DNA of 18,013 bases from Stephanodiscus triporus (lineage: Eukaryota; Bacillariophyta; Thalassiosirophyceae; Thalassiosirales; Thalassiosiraceae), in assembly GCA_036939755.1 (NCBI GenBank), contig JALLAZ010000441.1, positions 1-18,013 of the forward strand, written 5' to 3'. Position 1 is the first letter of the stretch, and the number at the start of each line of letters is the position of its first letter. A model generated the notes under the pieces. It did no database searches. It saw nothing but the letters and a program-made list of their open reading frames with translations, and was not told the DNA's origin. Both the position numbers and the translations under genes were made by a program. Below, piece after piece: positions 1 through 8,471 of this stretch.

Positions 1-2
1 TC

Positions 3-191
3 CCACGATTGAATCACACACCATCAAATCCTGAAAAGATGCCATTCACTTTACAAAGGAGGCAATTTCCAGTGCGCCCAGCATTTGCAATGACAATAAA
101 CAAATCACAGGGACAAACGTTCAAGCATATAGGAATTTTCCTCAGAGACAGAGTCTTTTCACATGGTCAGCTTTATGTTGCTAACAATTAA
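3..191 (+). pseudogene. Helitron/Pif1-like helicase, 3' fragment
   Basis: This is the C-terminal end of an SF1B helicase of the Pif1 type, the kind carried by Helitron rolling-circle transposons. The frame is open to the left edge of the window and no ATG is visible. It shows [20 protein letters not shown], which contains the INKSQGQT motif where the family couples ATP hydrolysis to strand binding, and then FSHGQLYVA, the start of the last helicase motif. In intact relatives LYVA continues into LSR, with the arginine that contacts ATP. Here the frame reads N-N-stop, so that arginine is lost. It is a remnant and should not be an active helicase. A host Pif1 gene is possible, but the short upstream text and repeat-rich surroundings favour a Helitron. 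Confidence 0.72.
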
Positions 192-425
192 CAACGCAAT
201 GAAACACAGGTCATTGGTCATTTTGTCACAAAAGGAGAGGACATTTCTATTCGGATTTCCGCCGAAAATTGGTCGGTTTGACCGAATTCGGTCGGACATC
301 ATCTGTGCAGGAAAAAATGTCCGACCGAGTACTCAGTTTGCTTTCGGGAAAACTGATTGACACCATGGTGTGTTAACAACGCAATGAAGCATAGTTCATT
401 GGTCATTTTGTCACAAAGGGAGAGG
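188..425. repeat. 53-bp imperfect direct repeat pair
   Basis: Bases 188-240 and 373-425 match at 49 of 53 positions. Both begin ttaacaacgcaatgaa and end in tcattggtcattttgtcaca plus a purine-rich tail. The first copy starts inside the stop region of the helicase fragment. The 132 bases between them contain the small inverted repeat at 288-328. The pair could be a local duplication or two copies of a short element's end. Confidence 0.85.
288..328. repeat. 12-bp inverted repeat
   Basis: tcggtcggacat at 288-299 is the exact reverse complement of atgtccgaccga at 317-328, with 17 bases between. It lies between the two 53-bp direct repeats. A related ggtcggtttgaccg sits just before it at 271-284, so the spot is rich in CGGTCGG/CCGACCG words. 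Confidence 0.8.
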
Positions 426-537
426 TATTTATTCTGGGGCAAGGCACTGATTTGCATAGAGGTAGATCTCATTTCCAGCCGAAAATTCTGCTGTCAATCA
501 AAATGACCTTTCACAACCACGTTATAAACTCACAATC

Positions 538-2483
538 ATGAAGTTCGTCTCTACGGTCTCCATCGTCTCTATCGTAGTCGCAATCTTGGGCTCCAATTCT
601 TCTTTCGCCAGCGCCGAACTTCGCGGCAATGTAAAAAATGATGGAGACGCTGATCGTGTCCTCCAAGGAGCCAGCAATCGCGACAACCAAGCCAACGGGC
701 GTCGCCGAGAAAAACTCGGCGGGGCCAGTCCCAGGGCCGCGGCGGCCGACTGCGACGCATCCATGGCCATCAAGCTCTACGCGGATTCGCCCGGATACCA
801 TCGTTTCAAGCCCGATAGGAAGGCGTGCAGGGCCGGTCGAGCTTACGTCGGCAGCACCGACGATGGCAACTGCCACGTGACCCTCGTGCCATCATCGGAC
901 GGCAAGAACGAGGCGTTCGCGGCCTCCGTGACATGCGACGACACCGGGGCCGTCTACTCGATCGGACCGGACGGGGACGGCGCCATGGTGGTGGTGGAGC
1001 GCATGCAGGAGGATTACGGCCCGGAGATCGACCCTCGCGACGAGATTTCCGCTGGCGAACGGGCGCTTCTCGAGGCCCGCCTCGCCACCCCCGCCAGCGC
1101 GCTCTCCACCACGAGCGGACTACGGGGCAAGGTCGCCGACCAGCTCAGGGACCTCGGCGATCGCTTCCTAGCCGAGAACCATGACGGCCATGACCACCGA
1201 GATCTCCAGACTGACGTCCAAATCGACGTGCTCGTCCTCTACACGGCCAACGCCGAATGCCGGAATGCGGGTCTTGCGCGTGGATGCGCGAGCACCGACA
1301 GCACTAAGAATTCCATGCTCACCCTCATCGACCTCGCGGTCAGCGAGACCAACGTCGCGTACGAGCTATCGGGCGTCAACGTTAATCTGAACCTCGTTCA
1401 CGTGGCATTTGACACCTACGTCGAGGCTTCGGCTAATGCATTCGACACGGCACTTAGCGAGCTTAAGACTAACAACGATGGCAAGTTGGACCAGGCGCAT
1501 ACTCTGCGTACAACTTACGGCGCCGACGTTGTTGCGCTCATTATTGATGACGCGCAGGCTTGCGGAATCGCCTATCTGGGACCATCAATCAATTCCATGT
1601 TCAGCGTCTCGGCCTGGAATTGTGCCACGGGTTACTATTCATTCGGGCACGAGATTGCACATAACTTTGTGAGTTTGTCAATCCGAGTGGTGATCGAACG
1701 CGTCCTGGGGCCGGACTTATCATGTTCGTCATCATCTTTGAGAATACTAAATATCTAACCAATCTTTCCTTGTTTCGGTCGCCCTTTTATTATTCACCTC
1801 TTCTGCAGGGATGCAACCATGATAGGGGCACAAGAAATGCATGCACCAACACCAATTACAACTACGGCTATCGTGACCCCCAAGCCCGATTCCGCTCCAT
1901 CCTCGCCTACGCATGCACGACTGGCCAGTGTGATACGAATGCCGGTGGTGGCGCCTGCACCCGAGTCCAAAGGTTCTCCAACAACTACGCCGGATTCAAT
2001 CTGTACAACGGGAATCCCATCGGAAATGCCGATAATGATAATGCAAGGAAAATCAACGACGTTGCACAGACGGTAGCAAACTATTTCCCCTCAGCCTCTG
2101 CTGCAAGTGCCACCACTGGAAGTCCCACCCAGTCTCCAACTTTCAGTCCAACATCCAGCCCATCAACCGCCGGACCAACAGTTGCTCCTACGACATCCCA
2201 ACCAACGATCAGTGCCAGTCCTACTGGTGTTCCTACGACTTCCCAACCAACGACCAGTCCAACAGACAGTCCTACTGGTGTTCCAACGACATCCAAACCA
2301 ACACACAGCCCAACCACGGGGTCTCCCACCACGAGATTTCCCACTCGGGCTCCCACGATGTCACCTACTTGCATCAGCCTCAATGGAGCAATATCAACGT
2401 GCCCAAGTAATGGCCCAAATAATGGAAAGAACTCTTTGTGCTGCTCAGGGACGTGCAACAAAAGGACGATGCGTTGCAATTGA
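538..2483 (+). CDS. Secreted zinc metallopeptidase (metzincin, reprolysin/M72-like)
   Basis: Two exons, 538-1668 and 1809-2483, give 601 residues. The 140-bp intron begins GTGAGT, ends CAG and is phase 0. Residues 1-26 form a signal peptide with cleavage likely after ASA. Residues 27 to about 224 are probably a propeptide. The protease domain starts near T225 (VQIDVLVLYTA). Its zinc site H371-E-x-x-H375-x-x-G-x-x-H381-D is complete only after splicing, since the intron falls between F377 and G378. Residue 409, where the metzincin Met-turn is expected, is Leu in SILAY. Residues 481-564 are an SPT/TSQPT-rich stalk. The last 37 residues carry six cysteines spaced C-x9-C-x12-CC-x3-C-x6-C, like a knottin. 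It should be secreted and perhaps wall-associated; its substrate is unknown. The M72-like family call is by motif only. Confidence 0.85.
2118..2369 (+). repeat. Pro/Thr/Ser-encoding tandem repeat tract
   Basis: Degenerate in-frame repeats encode SPT, GVPTTSQPT and similar units in the metallopeptidase stalk. The clearest copies are agtcctactggtgtt at 2217 and 2268 (51 bp apart) and cctacgac(a/t)tcccaaccaacga at 2187 and 2232 (45 bp apart). All spacings are multiples of three. Such tracts are usually O-glycosylated linkers and vary in length between alleles. Confidence 0.8.
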
Positions 2484-2982
2484 GGGGGAGGATGACCATG
2501 CTTTCAATTCTCCAGTATCGAAACAAGCTTCCTAAAGCCCCGCACTATTTACATAGACACATAGCTGTAATTTCAATGTCCTGTTTATTGTCTGGTATCT
2601 GAAAAAATAGTGACCGACGTGCTGTTCACAGTATTATGCGCATCAACGCCGCCTTCTTTTACCAACGTGGGTCGAAACGAATGACATCAAAACAACCATA
2701 GTGAATCTCACCAATGCATTCGCTGCCATCCTTCTCGCACACAAGCCTGCTGTGCAGGATGACCAGGGCCAAGGATCGATCCGAGGAGCAGAAGAACACA
2801 AACGTACGTCCTCAAGTTCAAATGCGGCAATCTGGAGGAGACGGCAAAAGGTCATGCAAAGCTCGCAGGCGGCAAACTAAGCATAATTACACACAAGTCT
2901 TGAACGGCCCTGCCGTTACCATCCCAGAGCAGGCCGCCGCCGCCCTCGCCTAGATCCCCACTGTAGCGACCATAAAAGAAGA
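2484..2982. other. Spacer with decayed coding-like sequence
   Basis: Nothing firm is seen here. One frame on the plus strand is open from 2641 to the TAA at 2878-2880 (79 codons, no ATG) and includes a helix-like run NLTNAFAAILLAHKPA. Another frame continues in coding style after about 2810, as if a frameshift had occurred. This could be a gag-like or other mobile-element fragment. The metallopeptidase 3' UTR must lie at the left end. Confidence 0.35.
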
Positions 2983-4202
2983 TCACGTGGGACCGCCTTT
3001 GCATCGGCAAGATTCTGAGACTAAGTCAAGGTCAATGCCTGTAAGAAGACTATCGACTGTCGCTCTCCCGAGACGCTGTGCGTATTTCACCTCCAAAAAG
3101 GCTAGATCTTTGCTGTCCTGAACAATGCTATTCGTCAACATGTATTCCTTGGCATAAGGTTTCATAATTTCTTGGATACACTGATAAGTGATACTGGGGT
3201 TGTCTGCAACAGCTTTACTTATGATTGGGACAACAATCTTGGCCTTGATGGGGATGCGCAGATAGCCATTTTTTGATGCCACAACTGCTGGATCGACTCT
3301 GTCCCTTGGTGGAATCTTCAAGATATCGTCACACTCTTGACAGACAGCGGCATGAACAGACCAACCAATGTGCTTGTGCACGGTTGCATGGACGTGGAAG
3401 TTAAGCTCCACCTGGACTCTCGCCAATATCCCTCAAAGATTGGCCTCTTCTGCAATCCGTAATGCCAGTACATCCTTACTTTTACTCAGAAACGTGTGAC
3501 CGACGCTCAATTGTGCCTTCTCAACCTCTGGTCCCCACTGAGATTGGCAACCCCCTTCGCCGTTAACTTCTTTGCCTTCAGTTGCTTGGGACGTTCATTG
3601 TCCGCATACTTCTTCCTCTCCTTGATGTATTTACCCCATACGGCAGCACGTTCAGAGGGTAATTTGAGAGAACTGGAGGCTGTGGCCCACCCGGAATGAT
3701 TGGCTTGCGTGTCTTGTTGTCCTTTGGAAATGATGATCGCAGACGCTCATCCTCGGACTCCGAATCAATGTCAATGAGGAAGTCTTCATCGTCGGAGAAG
3801 ATAAGTCCATCGGGAATGTAGTCATTGTCCTCATTGCAATCTCCTTTGCCAGCAGGTGATTCATTTGAATCGACCGCTGCATCAATCACTTTTCCCGTTG
3901 ATTTTAAATGGCTGTCCATCTTACTAACAGCAGCATAATCCAGCTCCGCATAGTGACAGTGACAAGCCGCTACTTCAGCGGCACCAATGCTTTTGGCTGC
4001 ATCATCATGACCCCCCCCCCCATAGGTGCAAATTATATAATAGAGTGGATGCTGCTGCCGCCACTGGACTGTCAATTACAATTTTGTTCTTGTTGGAATT
4101 ACTCTGAATGTGCTTGCTAGGTTGCACGTCTATTCCAAACGGGGGCTTTTCCTTGTAAAAGGTGTGGCCACAATCGATGTGGTGAATGCCAATGTGGGAC
4201 AA
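2983..4202 (-). pseudogene. Degenerate transposase-like gene, possibly Mutator/MULE type
   Basis: Reading down the minus strand from 4202, protein-like text continues through several frames to a stop at 2983. The first frame (4202-4005) runs into a C11 homopolymer at 4011-4021 and resumes in another frame with an acidic segment (FSDDEDFLIDIDSESEDE). Further shifts come near 3650 and 3555. After a stop near 3429 it ends in a 147-codon frame starting at about 3426 with a TTG and no ATG. That last part contains HVHATVHKHIGWSVH, LKIPPRDRVDP and ADNPSITYQCIQEIMKPYAK. Just before it, VGHTFLSKSKDVLALRIAEE resembles N-terminal parts of MULE-like transposases. No DDE catalytic core was located. The frame breaks mark it as dead. 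The MULE label is my inference and weak. Confidence 0.45.
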
Positions 4203-4486
4203 AATGTTACCCCGTTAACCTCATCTTAAGGTTCTTTTTGTACCATGACTTCACGAGACCACCCACAACACACAAGAAACTGCCACAAACAATGCGACCA
4301 TGGTGGCAGATCCGCTCGCCCCTCCAGCGACGTGGATTTGATCAATCCATATGACCAAATGCGCGGGCGACCCGGAGGAGGGGTTGGGCAAGAGGTTTGG
4401 TTCTCAAAAAATGGCAGTGACACTTAAAATAAAGGAGTTATTAATTTTTTTTGTATCGACGTTTTATTATTTTAATATAATCACTC

Positions 4487-4537
4487 GCCCGCCGAAGACA
4501 ATGGTGGCCAAAATGGCATCCATTGTTGTTGGCGGGC
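4487..4537. repeat. 18-bp-arm hairpin with nested inner stem
   Basis: Arms 4487-4504 and 4520-4537 pair at 15 of 18 positions, with a perfect GCCCGCC/GGCGGGC base. The loop region contains a further gcc-aaaat-ggc stem. The arms are GC-rich in an AT-rich neighbourhood. CTAA follows at 4539-4542 and then T, which fits a Helitron 3' end only loosely because the gap is a single base. Confidence 0.65.
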
Positions 4538-4713
4538 ACTAATATCAAGCGATTAGACTAATTATATTATCATTAATACGCCTACGTTTCAGTTTTAGTT
4601 TAAATCTAGTCAAACTGCATTAATTAGCCGTGGTTAGGTAGATGACAAAATCATCAGCAACAAACGAATGCACCTCAGTCCGACCTGCTTCAACGGCCGA
4701 GCTGATGTGCCCA

Positions 4714-4980
4714 TACAATAATGATTATATCGTCCGATGGAGGGTGTCCAGGGCTTCACCCAAAGCCACTGGATGTCATCATCGGGAGAGTATTTGCACC
4801 GTATTGCCCCGGCAGACGACAGGGTTTGTATTAAAAAAAAACAATGAAAAAGCACCATACTTGCTGGCCATTTTGCGGGATGTGGCGGTGCGCAGATACA
4901 ATTCCAAGCGCATTGCCCGATGGATGGGGACCAGGGCTACTCCGGAAGCCACTGGTTGCTGCCACTGGGTGAGTATTGCG
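4714..4980. repeat. 28-codon unit repeated 183 bp apart
   Basis: Bases 4714-4797 and 4897-4980 are about two-thirds identical. On the plus strand both read in the same frame as RW...RA-P-ATGC...SI, inside one open frame at 4642-5046. On the minus strand the copies also read alike (YSP...QWL...PW-PSIG), though with a stop in one copy. The strand that was once coding cannot be settled. No known family was recognised. Confidence 0.55.
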
Positions 4981-5160
4981 GTGGATAGAATCAATCGGTC
5001 ACGCAAAAGCTTATTTTTTCCAGTTTTTTCATCATTGATCCGCTGAAAAGGGGGCTTGGGTGATGTCAAAGCCCCTAATAACAATAGGGGTATGACATAT
5101 CAAACTGATGGGAAAGACTTAATTAAGACGATGTGATATACGGTGGGGCAGCTCAACTAG

Positions 5161-5750
5161 TCAATTAACATAGTAACAATTGATTTCTATTAAGCATTGA
5201 TTATGTAAAAGTAGCTTATAAAAACTGGTATTGGTCACAAAGAAAACTTTTAAAATGTCACAAATTAAGAGTTTTTGTCCCACATTGGTGTGCACCACAC
5301 CTCTCTTCTTTTGTGGTGTTATGGCTCCAGCAGTTGCATTTTTTGGGGGGATTGGGACCTTTCTGGGCGCCGTTGCCTTTACATTTGTTCCCTTAGAGGA
5401 GGGGGAGGAAGGCTTCTTGGCAGTGCACTGCGATGTTTTTTTTGGGTGCTTCGTCATCACTGCTGTCTGCCCTTGGGTTGCGCCACCAGGATACTCTAGG
5501 CCGAGGCATTATTTGTGTGCGCAGTGCCGCTATGTGTCCAGGAGAGAATTGAGATCTGCCATCTCAGAGAGCAGTGATGTTTTGGGTGTTTAATGAGATG
5601 AATTGGTTTGGTCAAGATGCGCTGTTGAGCAAAAATAGGTGTTGTGGTTGTGCCTTTTGTGGCGGTTGGAAGGTGGTGCACCGCAGGTGAAAGGGGCAAG
5701 CCATCGCCAAAACACAACTCCTCACAGCGCCATATACAGGACGGATGCAC
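5161..5750 (-). other. Unrecognised open frames in repeat-like DNA
   Basis: On the minus strand, 5460-5161 encodes a Lys/Pro/Ser/Ala-rich stretch (SSPSSKGTNVKATAPRKVPI) and 5750-5496 a second unrelated frame. The plus strand 5231-5593 is also open, but it is a hydrophobic mirror of the lysine-rich frame. The basic composition suggests a nucleic-acid-binding tail of a decayed mobile gene. No domain was recognised, and I do not claim a gene. Confidence 0.25.
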
Positions 5751-6037
5751 AAATCTAAACTGGTATACTAGAACACCAGCGAGTTATGATTTTCTTGTAT
5801 ATTTTGACAGCTAATTTGTCACAAGTGTGATTGCTGGTATATTTTACCTATTTTCTAAAAAAGTAAAAAAAGGCTTCTGGGTGGTGGCGGGAACAATTTT
5901 TTGTCCATTCTCTTCTCCCACAAAAAAGCCGTATATGACAGCCGGGAGGTGGTGTCCCCCCCCTTTCTCTTTTTGGGAGGTCAGTCTGGCCCTCACCCCC
6001 CAAAATGCTCGCCCCTACCCAAAGCTTGTGGCTTTTT

Positions 6038-6586
6038 TCATACTTGTGGAGCTAAATTATAAAAAAAGAAGGGAGAAAAGAGAAAAGGACAGAAAAGGGA
6101 GATCATTGCAGTTTTAGTGGTATAAATAGATTGTAAGTATAAGCCAAATGTTGCGGCATTTCTTAGCTCACGTAGTTTTGCCTCATCCAGTGCTGCTTTG
6201 GCCACAGCATCACAAACTCTCTGCTTCGGCTGCCACTTGCTATAGTGGGTGTGCAAGTAGACCGGTAGCTTAGATGTTGACGCCATGATCAACCTTCTTT
6301 CACCACTCAATTGCCATTTGCTCAACGCACGCTTGAGGTTTGCTGCCCTGTCACCGCATGCGTCAATCACACCATTTAGATAGATTTCCTCTCTTCTGAT
6401 TTGGAAATCATGCAAATATTGATGGAGGGGGGGGCCTTTTAGTGGCTCCAAATCTGGCAAGAGTCTGCCTGGTGATGGTGAGAATTCTCTCACAAGATAT
6501 TTATGGTAGTATTTGCTGCCTAGTCCTCTGTCTGATATAATTCCTCCAAATTTGACATACAGATGTGTCCGGAAATATTCCTCCAC
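6038..6586 (-). CDS. Unknown protein fragment, probably from a repeat element
   Basis: The open frame is 182 codons long from a GTG, and the frame also extends a few codons upstream (IVEK). No ATG lies near the left end. It looks coding: charged, evenly mixed, with segments such as KYYHKYLVREFSPSPGRLLP and LKRALSKWQLSGERRLIMA. The last 30 or so residues turn into low-complexity FFF text, so the true end is probably earlier, near 6130. No family is recognised. It stands alone among repeat-like DNA, with no neighbouring exon I could join to it. It may be a fragment of a mobile-element protein or of a lineage-specific gene. Confidence 0.35.
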   Translation of the reverse strand: MEEYFRTHLYVKFGGIISDRGLGSKYYHKYLVREFSPSPGRLLPDLEPLKGPPLHQYLHDFQIRREEIYLNGVIDACGDRAANLKRALSKWQLSGERRLIMASTSKLPVYLHTHYSKWQPKQRVCDAVAKAALDEAKLRELRNAATFGLYLQSIYTTKTAMISLFCPFLFSPFFFYNLAPQV

Positions 6587-6831
6587 TTTTTCTACTATGA
6601 TTCATAACAATTTCTACGTCATATATTTGTTTTTCCAGCCATGCCAAATTTACTGGCTGCCATAATGCACAGCAATTTTGCCTTGCAACTACACTCTTTT
6701 CTTGTGCAAGTATCTAAAATATCTGTTAATTAATTAAGTATGTAAGTGAAACAGCAACACACCATCACAACCATGGCCACTGCCAGCGGATGTCCCCTAG
6801 AGCCTCTCAGGATACCCTACGTACTCCTCCA

Positions 6832-7042
6832 ACGTGTCATATTGATAAAGGAAGATCCCCCAGGCAAGTGGATATGCTTTTTGTGGGGATTGATAGGGTG
6901 TATGCCCTTCAAAATGCTCCAATGTTGTGGCAGTACATCATCATTGGAACAAAGGAGCATTTTGAGGGGCATACACCCTATCAACCCTCCCCCTAAGCAC
7001 ATTCGCTTGCTCGAGGGGCTGTCCCCAATCAATCCGACACGT
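6832..7042. repeat. Long inverted repeat (89-bp arms, 33-bp loop)
   Basis: Left arm 6832-6920 and the reverse complement of right arm 6954-7042 agree at about 67 of 89 positions without gaps. The innermost 31 bases (6890-6920 with 6954-6984) differ at only one site, which would be a G:U pair in RNA. Divergence increases outward, then acgtgtc matches again at the outer tip. As RNA this is a long hairpin. It overlaps an open frame on each strand, which follows from the symmetry and is not evidence of a protein. Confidence 0.85.
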
Positions 7043-7360
7043 CACTTTGCAAGATTGGCTCTTGAGTGGGACTACAGGGGCCCATTTCTGCCAGGGCAAT
7101 CGTGGTCAGGTTGGTTGCTGTGTGTAGCATGCAGCCGCAGACTGGTGTTGACCAGAACCCTGGCTTATCACATATTCATATTGCTAGAATTGTGTTGTAA
7201 AAATTGACAATTAGGATCAGTACAACTGTCCCATGCGGCAGGAAGAACATCGGCACTGCTTGGTAAACAGCTCTTACAATATAATGCAATGCTTCTTGGT
7301 AGTCGATTGTCAGGGGGCGTTCTATGTTCAACAACTCAATCTCTTTCTGCTTGTACTGGT

Positions 7361-7400
7361 TTGGATGTTAGTTGCTTTGATGGGATGTTAGTTGCTTTGA
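7361..7400. repeat. 20-bp tandem duplication
   Basis: t(t/g)ggatgttagttgctttga occurs twice, back to back, at 7361-7380 and 7381-7400, with one mismatch. It lies in noncoding DNA and looks recent. Confidence 0.9.
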
Positions 7401-7443
7401 ATTCCCCATCAGTTTCACGGTTCACGGCTTGGGCCTGATTTTG

Positions 7444-7851
7444 TCATGCGGCTCTGCTGTCTGTATTTGCAGCTAGATCCCATATCTGGTGTGGTAGGAG
7501 CTGATGGGATTCAAGGGTTAGTTGAGTCCTTACCCAACCGTCTGGGGGTAATGATCTAATTATGTGTGTGAAGCTTGACTTGACCGCCCATGTGCAGTGC
7601 AGGGTGAGAGGTGCCTCAATTGACATTGTGCCCCTCTGTCCTGCCTGGCTTGAGGATCTTGAGGATAATTCCAGTTCCGGTGTCATCACAGGTATGCCCT
7701 GACGACCCCAATGCCTGAGTCTGAGTACACGGAGCCCAGATGACGCTGCAACAACAGTTCCGGTGGTGGTAGGGAGTAGGGGGTCCAGGTCGGAAATTGC
7801 CGACTTTTTAAATGGCCCCAATACCATTTCTGAGTGTTTCAACCTGCTCAA
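7444..7851 (-). other. Unrecognised 135-codon open frame
   Basis: The frame begins with a TTG at 7851; the first ATG is at 7827. It is Ser/Leu/Thr-rich with no recognisable domain, signal or repeat. It could be chance or the relic of a repeat. The stretch 7207-7443 before it and 7852-8104 after it holds no feature I can support beyond the 20-bp duplication. Confidence 0.15.
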
Positions 7852-8104
7852 CTAGCTAATCACATGATACTATCCTGAAAGTTTTGTTGAAAAAATATCC
7901 AGAAGCTGAAACGTTCCGGGCTAACAAAAATTCCCATTTTGCATGCTATTTTGAGCCATACTTGCTAATCTCAGAGCACCTACATATGGGGTGTTATAAA
8001 TATGTAAAAACGTTTTAATACATTGTTGGAAGATGTGTGTCAAGTTTCGTGACATATTTCATTGCTAGTGGTCTGTTGGCTGTTGGGGGGGGGCTACTAA
8101 AGGT

Positions 8105-8143
8105 TAGGCGGACACCGCCTAGCAAAACACCCCATTTTTCTAG
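8105..8143 (+). mobile_element. Possible Helitron 3' terminus
   Basis: A perfect 7-bp stem with a 3-base loop (taggcgg-aca-ccgccta, 8105-8121) is followed 18 bases later by CTAG at 8140-8143 and then T. Autonomous and nonautonomous Helitrons end in a GC-rich hairpin followed by CTRR and insert next to T. The hairpin-to-end gap here is a little longer than usual. CTRR is common by chance, so the hairpin carries most of the weight. A helicase fragment of Helitron type lies at the far left of the window, but nothing shows that the two belong together. Confidence 0.35.
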
Positions 8144-8471
8144 TGCTTTGTATATTCTTGGAAACTTTCTAACTAAATTCATAGGATAGAAAGCATGGGC
8201 AATGTTCCCATGTATCTACCTTTGGAAAATGCTCCTAAAGTATGGGGGCATGATTCTAATATGTGTAGGTTCGCGCACACAATATTTCCGTCAACCTCAA
8301 GGCCAGCTTTCCCGCAACCTCCGGAGCCTTGAAGTCCATATCTGCATATCTTGTCTACGATAGAGACTTTTTTTTGTGACATCTCTCCCTATGCTTTTCC
8401 TCTTTTCCATCCCCTCCTCCTCTCCTCTTTCCTCCTCCCGAGGTCAACCTCCACGTAGACTACTCCAAAAA

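Larger units (their letters stand above)
4178..5299. repeat. 27-bp inverted repeat bounding a 1.1-kb segment
   Basis: Bases 4178-4204 and the reverse complement of 5273-5299 match at 24 of 27 positions. The inner 16 (ccaatgtgggacaaaa) match exactly. The two ends could be terminal repeats of a small nonautonomous element, or two pieces of one repeat family inserted in opposite directions. No target-site duplication is obvious. Each copy can be read as the start of a short frame, MSHIGIHH and MSHIGVHH. Confidence 0.6.

Noticed and set aside
523..528. TATAAA upstream of the metallopeptidase
   Set aside because: It is only 9 bases before the ATG, too close to serve as a TATA box for this start.
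1722..1808. ATG at 1722 as the start of a separate gene
   Set aside because: It lies inside the intron; splicing to 1809 completes the zinc motif exactly.
6746..7207. 153-codon plus-strand frame across the long hairpin
   Set aside because: Openness on both strands follows from the inverted repeat, and there is no domain or codon bias.
8376..8471. Upstream ATG of the aquaporin
   Set aside because: The extension is encoded by a CT-rich leader-like stretch and makes the protein longer than AQP11 relatives. Not excluded, but less likely.
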